A DNA stretch of 64,000 bases from Microbacterium ulmi (GCF_011759705.1 NZ_JAAOZF010000002.1:434001-498000), one strand, 5' to 3'. Counted from the stretch's first letter, positions 18,492 through 28,794 are shown. The notes: generated by a model not told the origin, from the sequence alone. Program-made: numbers and translations.

Positions 18492-19550
18492 TCAGCTCCC
18501 GGAGGCGCTGAACGGCGCGCGCGTCGAGATGACCGTCACGAGGCGCTCCAGCGCGAAGACGGGGTCGCGCGATGCGCCCTTGACCTCGGCATCCGCACGC
18601 GCCGCGGCCTGGATGGCCATGCCGAGAGTCGTCTCGTTCCACCCGGAGAGGTCTCGTCGCGCGCGGTCGACCTGCCAGTCCTTGAGTCCGAGTCGAGCCG
18701 CGAGCGCGGCGGAGGGCTCACGCCCGCTGCCTGCGACTCGCGCCATCGTGCGGAGCTTCGACGCGATCGCAGCCACGAGCGGCACCGGATCGGCGCCCGA
18801 GGCCAGTGCGTGGCGCAGCGAGATGAGCGCATCGCCGTAGCGGCCTGCGATCGCCGTGTCGGCGACGGTGAAGGCGGATGTCTCGACCCGCCCGCCGTAG
18901 TAGCGCTCGACCACCTGCTCCGTGATGTCGCCGGGGACGTCCGCGATCAGCTGCTGACACGCGGCCGCGAGCTCCGTGAGGTCGTCGGCGAACGCCGAGA
19001 CGAGGGCGCGCAGCGCGGCGGGCGCGATGCGCTTCTTCGCCGCCTGGAACTCGCCGGCCGCGAAGTCGAACCTGTCGGAGTCGCGCTTCACGGCGAGGCA
19101 GGGGATCTCGACTCCGCCGCCGGTGCCCGCGCGGACGGCGTCGAGGAGCTTCTTGCCGCGCACCGTCGCGCTCGTGTGACGCAGCACCACCGTCGCGCCG
19201 TCCTGCGGCGCCTCGAGGTAGGCGAGCGCTTCCGCGAGGAAGGCGTCGGAGCACTTCTCCACGCCCGTGACCCTCACCAGGCGCGGCTCGCCGAACAGCG
19301 ACGGCGACGTCACCGCGAGCAGCGACCCCTGGACGTAGTCGTCGGCACGGAGGTCGGACACCTCGAGGCTCGGGTCTTCAGCCCGCAGATACTCGCGCAG
19401 CGACGCCGTCGCGCGCTCTGCGCACACGTCCTCCGGCCCGGACACGAGGACGATCGGGGCCGGCTGCGGGTCGCGCCAGGAGAGCTGGCGGATCGCGCTG
19501 CGTGCGCTCGCCGAGCCGCGCGCGGGTGCTCGTCGTGCGCTGCCTGCCAT
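18492..19550 (-). CDS. holA: DNA polymerase III delta subunit
   Basis: A 352-residue clamp-loader subunit that opens the beta clamp. N-terminal AAA+-like fold with the non-functional nucleotide loop VLVSGPEDVCAERA and a C-terminal collar domain rich in helices. Family assignment rests on overall pattern and on position opposite rpsT, downstream of comEC. TAGGCT stands 6 bases before the ATG. Its stop lies 79 bases from the rpsT terminator, in convergent orientation. Confidence 0.9.
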   Translation of the reverse strand: MAGSARRAPARGSASARSAIRQLSWRDPQPAPIVLVSGPEDVCAERATASLREYLRAEDPSLEVSDLRADDYVQGSLLAVTSPSLFGEPRLVRVTGVEKCSDAFLAEALAYLEAPQDGATVVLRHTSATVRGKKLLDAVRAGTGGGVEIPCLAVKRDSDRFDFAAGEFQAAKKRIAPAALRALVSAFADDLTELAAACQQLIADVPGDITEQVVERYYGGRVETSAFTVADTAIAGRYGDALISLRHALASGADPVPLVAAIASKLRTMARVAGSGREPSAALAARLGLKDWQVDRARRDLSGWNETTLGMAIQAAARADAEVKGASRDPVFALERLVTVISTRAPFSASGS

Positions 19551-19556
19551 TCGCCC

Positions 19557-19562
19557 AGCCTA
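19557..19562 (-). promoter_or_regulatory. -10 box of holA, leaderless type
   Basis: TAGGCT on the minus strand, 6 bases before the ATG at 19550. Confidence 0.55.
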
Positions 19563-19681
19563 TCGACAGGCGCCGACGTCGCGTCCGCGCGGGGCGGGGA
19601 CGCGCGCCGGCTGCGCGCCTCCTGCGAGCCCCGCGCAGGATGGCCCGCGACGGAGGCTGCGACCGGGCCGTGTCGCCGGCC

Positions 19682-21058
19682 TCACGGCTGCGCGAGGAAT
19701 CGTGCGGGGACGGTCGGCAGCGGCTCGTGGGGGTCGAAGGGCTCCCAGCCATCGTAGTCGGCACTGTTGAGGATGACGCCCTGTCCCTCGCGAGTCCACA
19801 GGACGAGGCTCAGCGTCGGGTTCGTCCACGTCCACGTGAAGCGGGGGTGCACACCGGACGCCTCGAAGGGGATGAGCCCTGCGCGCGACCGGACCGTCTG
19901 CGCGAAGTCGTGGGTCCAGTCGCGGAACTCGACGCACGTGCGTCCGAAGTCGATCCCCATGGCGACGATCACGACGACGGGCACGACCCACGCGGCGCGC
20001 ACGCGGTCGTGCGCCCTGACGCCCAGCCGCGTGAACCGCAGCGCGGTCGCGAGTCCGATGAGGACGGCCAGGAGCACGGCCACCGCGATCCGCGCGTTGT
20101 AGTGCATCCACGGGTAGGGCCAGTCCGCGTCGATCACGCGGGGAACCGCCGATGGGAAGATCGGCACCGCGAGAAGGGCGATCGCCGCGAGGATGCCGAC
20201 CCCGATGGCGGCGATGGCGAGCCGCCGCGAGGAGACCGCGAGCGCGAGGATCATCGCAAGCACCGCGACACCCGCCACGACGACGCGGGGATCGCGCGCG
20301 AGCAGCGAGAGGTTCGCCGCCTGGTCGAACGTTCCGCCGCCCACCGGCGACAGCGTCCACAGCGCGGTGACGAGCCCGAGGACGGCACCGCCCGCGAGGA
20401 GCACCGCCGCCGCGCCGACGATCCACGTCGTCGCGCGCTTGCGCCCGCGGCCCGCCTCGACGTCGTCGCGGTCGCGCATCCTGAGCACGACGCCGACGAT
20501 GAGCACGGGTCCGAGGAAGATCGTGGACTCGTACGAACGCAGGAGCACGACCGAGACCGCCGCGAGCCCGATCGACTCCGCGAGCGTCCACGGTCCCGTC
20601 CGCAGCACGAGCGCCGCCGCGAGGGCGACGAGAGCGTAGGTCAGGTTGTACTCGCCCACCGCGAAGAACGCGGACACGGGGAAGACGACCGCCCACATCG
20701 TGAAGAAGAGCCACAGGAGTGGCGTGCGCCAGTGCAGGAGGATGGCGGCGCACCAGGCCGCCGTCGGGATCAGCATGAGCCCTGCACTGTAGATCAGCGC
20801 GACCGCCCCCGCGTCGACGCCGCCGACGGCGATCGCGACGATCGCAGGCAGCTCCGTCACCCCCGCCGAGAAGGTCCTGTCCGCATTGCCGAACGCGAAG
20901 CCGCCCTCGACGAGCATGCGATGCAGGAAGTGCGCCCCGTCTCCGACATACGCCGTCAGGCACACCGTTCCCACGACTCCGGCGGCTGCGACGATCGCCA
21001 GCGCGATCACTCGCCCCACCGCTTCCGGGCGCACTCGCCCGCGTTCCCCAGCCGTCAT
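19682..21058 (-). CDS. Polytopic membrane protein of unknown function
   Basis: A 458-residue protein with about ten hydrophobic segments from residue 18 onward, a polar loop near 210-220 (many Asp/Arg) and a C-terminal extramembrane part of about 70 residues (after IDFGRTCVEF) rich in aromatic residues. The layout resembles GT-C-like membrane enzymes or DUF-type transporters, but no catalytic motif was recognised and I do not assign one. It has AGGGAG five bases before the ATG and starts 30 bases after comEC, so it is probably the third gene of the comEA-comEC transcript. Function is open. Confidence 0.75.
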   Translation of the reverse strand: MTAGERGRVRPEAVGRVIALAIVAAAGVVGTVCLTAYVGDGAHFLHRMLVEGGFAFGNADRTFSAGVTELPAIVAIAVGGVDAGAVALIYSAGLMLIPTAAWCAAILLHWRTPLLWLFFTMWAVVFPVSAFFAVGEYNLTYALVALAAALVLRTGPWTLAESIGLAAVSVVLLRSYESTIFLGPVLIVGVVLRMRDRDDVEAGRGRKRATTWIVGAAAVLLAGGAVLGLVTALWTLSPVGGGTFDQAANLSLLARDPRVVVAGVAVLAMILALAVSSRRLAIAAIGVGILAAIALLAVPIFPSAVPRVIDADWPYPWMHYNARIAVAVLLAVLIGLATALRFTRLGVRAHDRVRAAWVVPVVVIVAMGIDFGRTCVEFRDWTHDFAQTVRSRAGLIPFEASGVHPRFTWTWTNPTLSLVLWTREGQGVILNSADYDGWEPFDPHEPLPTVPARFLAQP

Positions 21059-21088
21059 GCGCGCTCCCTGCGCCAGTTGCCGCCGATA

Positions 21089-23419
21089 TTACAGACCCGC
21101 CCGGTCCCTGCTCACGATGAGACCCGTCGGCGCCGACGAGACGGCGATGACGCCTTGCGTGTCTGTGCGGGCGATGGTCGCTCCGAGCGACTCCAGCATC
21201 CCGATGGTCTCGGCACGCGGGTGCCCGTAGTCGTTGTCGACGCCGACGCAGATCAGGGCGATCGCGGGATCGAGCAGGCGATAGAGCCCGGCATCCTGAT
21301 CCGCACTGCCGTGGTGCGCGACCTTCACGAGCGCGTACGGCGGATCGAGGACACCGGATGCCGCGAGCGCGCGCTGCGGCGACGCAGAGAGGTCGCCGAG
21401 CCACAGCGACGCCGGCACCCCTCCCCCTTCTATCTCGACGACGACGCTCGCGTCGTTGCCGCTCGGGAACGCGTGGCTCGCACGCGGCGGCCACACGACC
21501 CGCCACTGCGCGTCGCCCAGGGTCCCGTGGAGCCCGGCGGCGCCCTGCACGGCCTCCGCCCCGGCCGAGACGAGGTCCGCCACGAGCGCGCGGTCCGCCG
21601 ACGCGGTCGCCGGTCCGTGGACCACCGTGCCGACTCGTCCGCGCACGGCATCGACCCCGCCGACGTGGTCGAGGTCGAAATGGGTCAGCACGAGAAGGTC
21701 GAGCTGCCCGACTCCCGTCCGGGACAGACATGCCGCGAGCCGATCGGGATCCGGACCCGTGTCGACGAGTGCGACACTGCTCCCCGAACGGACGAGGACC
21801 GCGTCGCCCTGCCCGACATCGCACGCGAGGACGGACCAGTCGCCAGGCAGCGTGAATCGGCCTGCGACGGAGCTCGTCAGCGCGACGCTTCCCGCAGCGA
21901 TCCCGACCGCAAGAGCGAGGAGCACGCAGGATGCCGCGCGCAGGATGCGGTGCCGGCGGCCCGCCCCGCGCACGCCGAGCAGCACGGCGACGGCGGCGCC
22001 GACGGCCGCGAGCGCCATGAGCCCGAGCACGCCGTCGATCCAGGGCAGCTGGGCGCCCGGGAGCGTCGCGAACGTGTGCGCCGTCGCGGCGATCCACGCA
22101 GCCGGGGCCCAGGCGATCGCCGCGAGCCCGGATTGGAGCCACGGCAGGGGTGCGGCGAGGCAGGCCGCGAGCCCCGCGATCGTCGCAAGGGGTGCCGCGG
22201 GCCCCGCGAGGAGGTTCGCGACGACGCCGTAGACGGGCACGCTCGGAGTGATGAGCACGAGCAGCGGGCCGCAGGCGAGCTGGGCCGCCAGCGGGACTGA
22301 GAACGCGAGGGCGAGCGCGCGCGGCATGCGACGCGCGAGGCCCGCCGCCAGCGGACGGGCCAGCAGCAGGAGCGACGCCGTCGCGACGGCCGACAGGGCG
22401 AAGCCGAGCGACGTCGACAGCCAGGGGTCGACGACGAGAAGCACCGTCACGGCGAGCGACAGCACCGACATCCCCGTCGCGGCCCTTCCGAGCAGGACCG
22501 CGAGCATCGCGACGGTCGCCATGGCAGCCGCGCGCACGACCGACGGCTCGGGCGTGACGAGGAGCACGAACCCGACGAGGGCGGCGAGCGACACGAGGAC
22601 GCGGAGCCGCCGCCCTGCCCCGAAGGCGGATGCCGCCCCGAACGCGATCCCGACCACGAGCGCGCAGTTCGCGCCGGAGACGGCCGTCAAATGCGAGAGG
22701 GACGACGACTTCATCGCTGCGTCGAGCTCGGCGTCGACGCTCGATGTGTCGCCCACCGCGAGCCCGGGGACGAGGCCCGCGCCGGGCGTGGGCAGGCCCT
22801 CGACCGCCGCGACGAGACCTCGCCGCAGTCCTGACATCGTCTCGAGCACACCTGGCGGCTCCTCGACGACCTCGACACCGCGCGTCGCCTGCACGACGAG
22901 GACCGCCCGCGCACCGGCGTCTGCCGGGCGCGCCGACCCGCGCGCGACGACCCGCGCCCCGACGTCGACGCGTCCGTCGACCGCGTCGGGCTCGACCGTG
23001 ATCACGACGTCGATCCGCAGGGCCGTCGTGTCGGCGCCCGACGCGAGGGAGGTCGTGACGGCGTCGAACGCGATCGTGCCAGTGACCCAGGTCTCTGCCT
23101 TGCCCGTCACGACGGCCGTCACGGTGAGCGCGCGCCCTCCGTCGAGCCCGAGCGCGCTCGCGGCGATGCGTGCGGGCTGCGCGAGGGCGACGTGCGACGC
23201 GACAGCAGCCGAGGCGACGAGCAGCAGCACGAGCACGACGCGCGGCAGCACGAGCACGACGCGCGGCATCCGTCGTGCGAACGCCCGGAGCGAGAGCACG
23301 CCCAGGCCCCACGCGACGAGCGCGAGCACCCACGCGTGCGCGGGGACAAGAGTCGCGGCGGCCGCGGCCCCCCACGCGGCGGCGGCGACGGGCACCAGCC
23401 GGAGTCCGCGGACGTTCAT
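21089..23419 (-). CDS. comEC: ComEC/Rec2-type DNA channel protein
   Basis: A 776-residue membrane protein. The N-terminal part has hydrophobic segments and an OB-like domain; the middle Competence domain holds HLTAVSGANCALVV; the C-terminal metallo-beta-lactamase-like domain has THFDLDHVGG and a later AHHGS. The family moves single-stranded DNA across the membrane in competence; in actinobacteria its use is often unproven. The start is the ATG at 23419, overlapping the comEA stop (ATGA). An in-frame 21-base tandem duplication lies near the N-terminus. Pilin and ComF-type genes are not in this window. Confidence 0.93.
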   Translation of the reverse strand: MNVRGLRLVPVAAAAWGAAAAATLVPAHAWVLALVAWGLGVLSLRAFARRMPRVVLVLPRVVLVLLLVASAAVASHVALAQPARIAASALGLDGGRALTVTAVVTGKAETWVTGTIAFDAVTTSLASGADTTALRIDVVITVEPDAVDGRVDVGARVVARGSARPADAGARAVLVVQATRGVEVVEEPPGVLETMSGLRRGLVAAVEGLPTPGAGLVPGLAVGDTSSVDAELDAAMKSSSLSHLTAVSGANCALVVGIAFGAASAFGAGRRLRVLVSLAALVGFVLLVTPEPSVVRAAAMATVAMLAVLLGRAATGMSVLSLAVTVLLVVDPWLSTSLGFALSAVATASLLLLARPLAAGLARRMPRALALAFSVPLAAQLACGPLLVLITPSVPVYGVVANLLAGPAAPLATIAGLAACLAAPLPWLQSGLAAIAWAPAAWIAATAHTFATLPGAQLPWIDGVLGLMALAAVGAAVAVLLGVRGAGRRHRILRAASCVLLALAVGIAAGSVALTSSVAGRFTLPGDWSVLACDVGQGDAVLVRSGSSVALVDTGPDPDRLAACLSRTGVGQLDLLVLTHFDLDHVGGVDAVRGRVGTVVHGPATASADRALVADLVSAGAEAVQGAAGLHGTLGDAQWRVVWPPRASHAFPSGNDASVVVEIEGGGVPASLWLGDLSASPQRALAASGVLDPPYALVKVAHHGSADQDAGLYRLLDPAIALICVGVDNDYGHPRAETIGMLESLGATIARTDTQGVIAVSSAPTGLIVSRDRAGL
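23225..23266 (-). repeat. Perfect 21-bp tandem duplication inside comEC
   Basis: Two identical 21-base units (23225-23245 and 23246-23266) encode PRVVLVL twice in a row within the second hydrophobic segment. The reading frame is kept. Confidence 0.9.
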
Positions 23420-24006
23420 ACGGACACCAGGTCGCGCAGCGCCTCGAGCATCTTGTCGCCGATGCCCGGAACCGCGAGGAGGTCTTCGACGCTCGTGAAG
23501 CGTCCGTTGGCCTCGCGCCACTCGATGATGCGCGCCGCCATCGCGGCGCCGATCCGCGGCAGCGTGTCGAGCTCGTCTGGTCCAGCCGTGTTGAGGTTGA
23601 CCCGGCCGTCGCCGGCCGGCGCCGATGCGGCGTCGGGCGCCGACCCCATGGCCGGGACGACGAGCTGCTCTCCGTCTCCGAGCGGCCGCGCCAGGTTGAC
23701 GGCGTCTTCTGCGGCGTCGGGAGCGAAGCCTCCTGCGGCGGCGATCGCGTCCACGACCCGCGCGCCGTCGTGCAGGACGTACAGCCCCGGCGCCGCGACG
23801 TACCCCGACACGTGCACGTAGACGGTCTCGGGCGCCGCGGCATCCCTCTGCCCGCCGTCGGCGATCGTGACGGACTCGACGGGCGCCGACGCCGAGCGCA
23901 GGATGCCGATGCCGACCGTCGCCGTCAGCACGACGAGCACGACGACGACGGCTGCGCCGAGTCCGATCCGGCGGCGTGCCCCGTCGGGGGCTTCGAGGGA
24001 CGTCAC
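23416..24006 (-). CDS. comEA: ComEA-type helix-hairpin-helix DNA-binding protein
   Basis: A 196-residue protein: one membrane segment at about 16-36, an SLBB domain at about 60-120 and a C-terminal double helix-hairpin-helix (135-195) with NTAGPDELDTLPRIG and VPGIGDKMLEAL. ComEA proteins bind double-stranded DNA outside the membrane for uptake by ComEC. The start is GTG at 24006, 6 bases after TAGCGT. The stop overlaps the comEC start by 4 bases. Confidence 0.93.
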   Translation of the reverse strand: MTSLEAPDGARRRIGLGAAVVVVLVVLTATVGIGILRSASAPVESVTIADGGQRDAAAPETVYVHVSGYVAAPGLYVLHDGARVVDAIAAAGGFAPDAAEDAVNLARPLGDGEQLVVPAMGSAPDAASAPAGDGRVNLNTAGPDELDTLPRIGAAMAARIIEWREANGRFTSVEDLLAVPGIGDKMLEALRDLVSV

Positions 24007-24012
24007 GCCGTC

Positions 24013-24018
24013 ACGCTA
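24013..24018 (-). promoter_or_regulatory. -10 box of comEA-comEC, leaderless type
   Basis: TAGCGT on the minus strand, 6 bases before the GTG at 24006. Confidence 0.45.
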
Positions 24019-24099
24019 TGAGCGACCTCCCCGACGAGGACGGCCGGAGTGGCCCGATGGTGGACGGCGCCTCTCGCGCCCGCGCTGGGGAGGAGCGCG

Positions 24100-26679
24100 T
24101 CAGTGCGTGCTGAAGCTCACGACCTTCGGGGGGCGCACGATGGCGCGCGTGATCTCGCGGCCGCCGAGCGTGCGCTGCACGCGCTCGTCCCCGCGGGCGA
24201 GGGCCTCGAGCTCGTCGCCGCCGATGCGGGCGGGCACCTCGAGCGTCGCACGCACCTTGCCGTCGATCTGCACGACGGCGGTCACCGACTCCTCGACGAG
24301 GAGAGTCGGGTCGGCCTGCCGCCACGGCACGAGGCCCACGAAGCCGTCGTAGCCGAGGATCTCCCACATCTCCTCCGCCGTGTGCGGAGCGAACAGGTCG
24401 AGGATCATCGCGGTCGCCTCGGCGGCCTCGCGCACGGCAGGGTCGGCGGGTCCCGCGCCCGTGTCGATCGCCTTGCGGGTCGCGTTCACGAGCTCCATGA
24501 GGCGTGCGACGACGACATTGAACTTGGTCTGCTCGACGAGGCCGGGAGCATCCGCCAGCAGGCGGTGCGTCACGCGGCGCAGCGCCGGATCGCCCTCGGC
24601 CCACACGACGTCGGGGCTGCTCATGACGTCCTTCGCGACGCGCCACGCGCGGGCGAGGAACTTCTGCGCACCCGTCGTCGAGACGTCCTCCCAGTTGATG
24701 TCGTCCTCGACGGGCCCCGCGAACGTGATCGCGACGCGGGACGCGTCGGCACCCGGATCCACCATGCTCGCGGCGAACTCGACGAGGTTGCCCTTGCTCT
24801 TGGACATCTTCGAGCCGCCGAGCAGCACCATGCCCTGATTGATGAGGCTCGAGAACGGCTCGGTGAACTCGATGAGTCCCATGTCGAAGAGCACCTTCGT
24901 GATGAAGCGCGCGTACAGCAGGTGAAGGATGGCGTGCTCGACGCCGCCGATGTACGAGTCGACGGGGGCCCATTTGTCGGCCTCGCGCGTCGAGAACGCC
25001 TCGCCCGCGTCTCCCGGGGAGAGGAAGCGCAGGAAGTACCAGGAGCTGTCGACGAAGGTGTCCATCGTGTCGGGGTCGCGCAGAGCCGGCTCGCCCGTCT
25101 CGGGGTCGACCGTCTGCATCCACTCGGTCGCCCCGCCGAGGGGCGACGTGCCCTTCGGCGCGAGGTCGAGACCCTGCGCGTCGGGCAGAGTGAGCGGCAG
25201 CTGGTCCGCCGGGACCGGCACGATGCGGCCGTCCTGCGTGTGGATCATGGGGATCGGCGTGCCCCAGAAGCGCTGGCGCGAGATGAGCCAGTCGCGCAGG
25301 CGGTAGGACTTCGCCGCCCGACCGGTCCCCGCCGCCTCGAGCTCCTCGATGATGCGAGCGATCGCGTTGCGCTTGCTCAGCCCGTCGAGCGAGCCCGAGT
25401 TGATCATACGGCCCTCTCCGGTCAGCGCGATGCCGGTCCTGGCGGGGTCGATCGACTCGAGCGACTCGTCCACGATCGGGTTGCCCTCGTCGTCGAGGTC
25501 GATGACGGGGATGGCGCCCGTGATGGGGGCCGTCGTGTCGACGACGACTCTCACCGGCAGATCGAAGGCGCGCGCGAAGTCGAGGTCGCGCTGGTCGTGG
25601 GCCGGCACGGCCATGACGGCCCCGTGCCCGTAGTCGGCGAGGACGTAGTCGGCCGCCCAGATCGGGAGCCGCTCGCCGGTGAGGGGGTTGAGCGCGTACC
25701 GCTCGAGGAAGACGCCCGTCTTCGGCCGGTCGGTCGCCTGCCGGTCGATCTCGCTCTCCTTGCCCACGCGCTCGAGGTAGTCCTGGAAGCGCATGCGGAC
25801 CTCCGCCGGCGCACCCGCCGCGAGCTCTGCGGCGAGATCGCTCTCGGGGGCGACGACGAAGAACGTCGCGCCGTGCAGCGTGTCGGGGCGCGTCGAGAAG
25901 ACCGTGACCTTCTCTTCGCGGCCCTCGATCTCGAAGTCGATGTCGGCGCCGACGGAACGTCCGATCCAGTTCCGCTGCATGCGGATGACCTTGGACGGCC
26001 AGAAGCCCTCGAGCTGGTTCAGGTCGTCGAGCAGGCGGTCCGCGTAGTCGGTGATCTTGAAGTACCACTGAGTGAGCTTCTTCTTGACGACCTCTGCGCC
26101 GCACCGCTCGCAGTGCCCGTCGACGACCTGCTCGTTCGCGAGCACCGTCTGGTCGTTGGGGCACCAGTTGACGGGGCTCTCCTTGCGGTACGCGAGACCG
26201 CGCTCGTACAGCTTCTGGAAGAGCCACTGGTTCCAGCGGTAGTACTCAGGATCGCTCGTGTGCAGGATGCGCGACCAGTCGTAGGACGAGCCGTACTCGC
26301 GGAAGCTCTTCTTGTGCTGCGCGATGTTGGCGTACGTCCACTCGCGCGGATCGGCGCCGCGCTGGATCGCCGCGTTCTCGGCGGGCAGACCGAACGAGTC
26401 CCAGCCGATCGGGTTCAGGACGTTGTACCCGCGGTGACGCCAGAAGCGCGCGACGATGTCGACATAGGCGTAGCTCTCCGCGTGGCCCATGTGCAGGTCG
26501 CCCGACGGGTACGGAAACATGCCCAGCACGTACTTCCGCGGCCGCGTGTCATCTGCGCCGCCCGCACGGAAGGGGTCCGCCTCCGCCCAGCGCGCCTGCC
26601 ACTTCTGCTGGATGGCGTACGGGTCGAAGCCGCTGCCGTCGGCGGCTGCGGCGGTCTCGGGGGGAAGGGTCTGACTCAC
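24100..26679 (-). CDS. leuS: Leucine--tRNA ligase
   Basis: An 859-residue class Ia synthetase. The ATP site motifs are HMGH at 63-66 and KMSKS at 624-628; the editing domain and zinc-type segment CERCGAE are present between. The start is GTG at 26679, chosen to fit the family's N-terminus; no strong Shine-Dalgarno precedes it, which is odd for such a highly expressed gene. A TAACCT box is about 50 bases upstream. It has no T-box, unlike ileS. It is monocistronic by spacing (pabB ends 67 bases upstream, comEA begins 94 downstream). Confidence 0.97.
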   Translation of the reverse strand: MSQTLPPETAAAADGSGFDPYAIQQKWQARWAEADPFRAGGADDTRPRKYVLGMFPYPSGDLHMGHAESYAYVDIVARFWRHRGYNVLNPIGWDSFGLPAENAAIQRGADPREWTYANIAQHKKSFREYGSSYDWSRILHTSDPEYYRWNQWLFQKLYERGLAYRKESPVNWCPNDQTVLANEQVVDGHCERCGAEVVKKKLTQWYFKITDYADRLLDDLNQLEGFWPSKVIRMQRNWIGRSVGADIDFEIEGREEKVTVFSTRPDTLHGATFFVVAPESDLAAELAAGAPAEVRMRFQDYLERVGKESEIDRQATDRPKTGVFLERYALNPLTGERLPIWAADYVLADYGHGAVMAVPAHDQRDLDFARAFDLPVRVVVDTTAPITGAIPVIDLDDEGNPIVDESLESIDPARTGIALTGEGRMINSGSLDGLSKRNAIARIIEELEAAGTGRAAKSYRLRDWLISRQRFWGTPIPMIHTQDGRIVPVPADQLPLTLPDAQGLDLAPKGTSPLGGATEWMQTVDPETGEPALRDPDTMDTFVDSSWYFLRFLSPGDAGEAFSTREADKWAPVDSYIGGVEHAILHLLYARFITKVLFDMGLIEFTEPFSSLINQGMVLLGGSKMSKSKGNLVEFAASMVDPGADASRVAITFAGPVEDDINWEDVSTTGAQKFLARAWRVAKDVMSSPDVVWAEGDPALRRVTHRLLADAPGLVEQTKFNVVVARLMELVNATRKAIDTGAGPADPAVREAAEATAMILDLFAPHTAEEMWEILGYDGFVGLVPWRQADPTLLVEESVTAVVQIDGKVRATLEVPARIGGDELEALARGDERVQRTLGGREITRAIVRPPKVVSFSTH

Positions 26680-26726
26680 GGAAGGACACCAATCACGGGT
26701 TTTTCGAGCGCAGAAAGCGCCCCTCC

Positions 26727-26732
26727 AGGTTA
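26727..26732 (-). promoter_or_regulatory. Candidate -10 box of leuS
   Basis: TAACCT on the minus strand, 47 bases before the GTG start; the leader would be about 40 bases with a T-rich tract inside. Confidence 0.35.
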
Positions 26733-26746
26733 CCGGACGGGCGCCC

Positions 26747-28057
26747 TCACCAGCCGGGAGGAAGCTCCGCGCCCAGTGCGGCCAGCGGACCGCGCGCCTT
26801 CACACCGACCTCGGCGACCTCGGCAGCGGCATCCGACCGCCACGTGATCCCGCCTCCTGCGCCCACGTACGCGCCGCCGGGGTGGGTGACGACGGATCGG
26901 ATCACCATGGCCAGGTCGAGCGCGCCGTCGTCGCCGACCCAGCCGAAGCAGCCGGAGAAGACGCCGCGAGCCATGCCTTCCAGTTCGTGCAGGATCGTCA
27001 TGGCGGAGAGCTTCGGCGCGCCGGTCATGCTGCCGGCGGGGAACGCGGCATCCAGCAGGTCGCCCACGGTCGTGCCGGGAACGAGCCGTCCCGCGACCGT
27101 CGAGACGAGCTGATGCACGGCGGGGTACGACTCCACCTCGAGCAGCCTCTCGGCGGCGACGCTGCCGGGCTCGCAGACGCGGGAGAGGTCGTTGCGCATG
27201 AGGTCGACGATCATGACGTTCTCGGCGCGCTCCTTCTCGCTCGCGAGGAGCTCGGCGGCGAGGACGGCGTCCTCCTCCGGATCGCGTCCGCGGGGCCGGG
27301 TCCCCTTGATGGGTCGCGTGCGCACGATGCCGTCGGCGACGTCGAGGAAGCGCTCGGGGCTCGCGCTCGCGAGCGCGACCGCGCCCGTCCGCAGCAGCCC
27401 GCCGTGGTGGGTCGGCGTAGCGGCGCGAAGGCGGCGATACGTCGCGACGGGATCCACGGCGCCCGCGACCCCGAAGCGGGTCGTGAGGCACAGCTGGTAC
27501 GCGTCGCCCTCGCGGATCGCGTCGCGACAGCGCTCGATGAGCGCCGCGTACTCGCTCGGGGAGTTCCGCGCGACGGCCTGGGCGCCTACAGCGGCGGAGG
27601 CTGCGGCATCCGGCAGCGCATCACGCCACGACGTCACCTCGGACGCGAAGCGCAGCGCATCGGATGCCGGCGCCACGGCCCATATGCACCCGGCGGCATG
27701 GTCGAACGCGACGAAGCGATCGACCCGCAGCCACATCGCCTGCGGCACGTGCCCGTCGTCCGGTGCGACGGGGGCGCCCGCACGGGCGGCGGCATCCTCG
27801 TACCCGAGCCAGCCGACCCAGCCCCCGCGGAACGGCCCCGCCGGCCAGGACGGGTCGACCGCGCCGCGACAGACGACGGCGCGCACGAGGCCGGGAAGAG
27901 GCTCTGGCTCGCCGATCCCGAGCACCGACCACCCCGCGCGCGCGAAGGGCCCCGCGTCGAGCCAGAAGGCATGCGGATGCCGCGCCGGCCCGCCCAGGAA
28001 CACCCGCTCGGGATCCGTCCAGCCGTCCAGGCGCACGGCTGTGAGCGGGTCGATCAT
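26747..28057 (-). CDS. pabB: Aminodeoxychorismate synthase component I
   Basis: A 436-residue chorismate-binding enzyme. The segment P249-I-K-G-T253 has the lysine diagnostic of aminodeoxychorismate synthase (anthranilate synthase has Ala there). The C-terminal signature [12 protein letters not shown] and the SGS-like [11 protein letters not shown] are complete. It makes 4-amino-4-deoxychorismate for folate; the glutaminase PabA and lyase PabC are not in the window. The start is fixed by TAGCCT 6 bases before the ATG. It faces a DedA gene with an overlapping divergent promoter. Confidence 0.9.
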   Translation of the reverse strand: MIDPLTAVRLDGWTDPERVFLGGPARHPHAFWLDAGPFARAGWSVLGIGEPEPLPGLVRAVVCRGAVDPSWPAGPFRGGWVGWLGYEDAAARAGAPVAPDDGHVPQAMWLRVDRFVAFDHAAGCIWAVAPASDALRFASEVTSWRDALPDAAASAAVGAQAVARNSPSEYAALIERCRDAIREGDAYQLCLTTRFGVAGAVDPVATYRRLRAATPTHHGGLLRTGAVALASASPERFLDVADGIVRTRPIKGTRPRGRDPEEDAVLAAELLASEKERAENVMIVDLMRNDLSRVCEPGSVAAERLLEVESYPAVHQLVSTVAGRLVPGTTVGDLLDAAFPAGSMTGAPKLSAMTILHELEGMARGVFSGCFGWVGDDGALDLAMVIRSVVTHPGGAYVGAGGGITWRSDAAAEVAEVGVKARGPLAALGAELPPGW

Positions 28058-28063
28058 CTTCCC

Positions 28064-28069
28064 AGGCTA
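28064..28069 (-). promoter_or_regulatory. -10 box of pabB, leaderless type
   Basis: TAGCCT on the minus strand, 6 bases before the ATG at 28057. Confidence 0.6.
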
Positions 28070-28087
28070 GAGCGCACCGCCCGGCCC

Positions 28088-28093
28088 TAGGCT
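28088..28093 (+). promoter_or_regulatory. -10 box of the DedA gene, leaderless type
   Basis: TAGGCT, 7 bases before the GTG at 28101; lies where the -35 of pabB would be. Confidence 0.6.
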
Positions 28094-28100
28094 CGTGGGC

Positions 28101-28790
28101 GTGAACGAGTTCCTCAGCTGGCTCCTCGATGCCGTGCAGGGCGTCGACCCCGCTCTGCGGACACTCGTCGCAGGCTTCGCGATGATGCTCGAGACGAGCG
28201 TCCTGATCGGCCTCGTCGTGCCGGGCGACACGATCGTGATCGTCGCGGGAACCGCCGTCGCGAGCCCGCTCGAAGGCGTCGTCCTCGGAGTCGCCGTCGT
28301 GATCGGCGCGCTCGCGGGCGAGAGCATCGGGTTCTGGCTCGGCCGTCTCCTCGGGCCCAGGATCCGCGCGTCGAGCCTCGGCCGGCGCATCGGCGACGCG
28401 AACTGGGTCAAGTCGGAGCGGTATCTGCGCCGCCGCGGCGGTCCTGCGATCTTCCTGTCCCGCTTCCTCCCCGTCCTGCACTCGCTCGTGCCGCTCACGG
28501 TCGGGATGAGCCGCTTCTCGTATCGGCGGTTCCTCGCGTGGACGGCACCCGCGTGCGTCCTCTGGGCGGCGCTCTACATCTCCGTCGCGGCCCTCGCCGC
28601 GGGCACCTACCGCGAGCTCGCGGACCGGCTGCACTTCGCCGGGTACATCTTCGTCGGCGTCATCGTCCTGTTCTTCGTGCTGGTCTTCCTCGCGAAGAAG
28701 ATCATCCAGCGCGTGGAGAGCCGTCATCTCGACGGCGACGAAGAGGACATCGTCCGTTCAGGCGTCCCCGAGGAGGACATGGAAGACTGA
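28101..28790 (+). CDS. DedA-family membrane protein
   Basis: A 229-residue integral membrane protein with the DedA/SNARE-associated fold: ETSVLIGLVVPGDTIV near residue 35, an amphipathic FLSRFLPVLHSLVPLTVGM region, and four to five membrane segments. Relatives act as lipid flippases or transporters; the substrate is unknown here. The start is GTG at 28101, preferred over GTG at 28095 because the -10 box is 7 bases upstream of the former, the spacing seen at other starts. Its tail is acidic. The next gene begins 4 bases after its stop, so they form a unit. Confidence 0.85.
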   Translation: MNEFLSWLLDAVQGVDPALRTLVAGFAMMLETSVLIGLVVPGDTIVIVAGTAVASPLEGVVLGVAVVIGALAGESIGFWLGRLLGPRIRASSLGRRIGDANWVKSERYLRRRGGPAIFLSRFLPVLHSLVPLTVGMSRFSYRRFLAWTAPACVLWAALYISVAALAAGTYRELADRLHFAGYIFVGVIVLFFVLVFLAKKIIQRVESRHLDGDEEDIVRSGVPEEDMED

Positions 28791-28794
28791 GTGG

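Noticed and set aside
19560..23843. A 1,400-codon minus-strand open frame spanning the membrane protein, comEC and comEA
   Set aside because: Arg/Gly/Pro-rich shadow frame; the three genes in another frame are recognised families with coupled starts.
24007..24099. Terminator after leuS
   Set aside because: No stem with convincing length was found in the 93-base gap.
24049..26847. A 930-codon plus-strand frame opposite leuS
   Set aside because: It is the complement of leuS and shows no domain; leuS carries both synthetase signatures.
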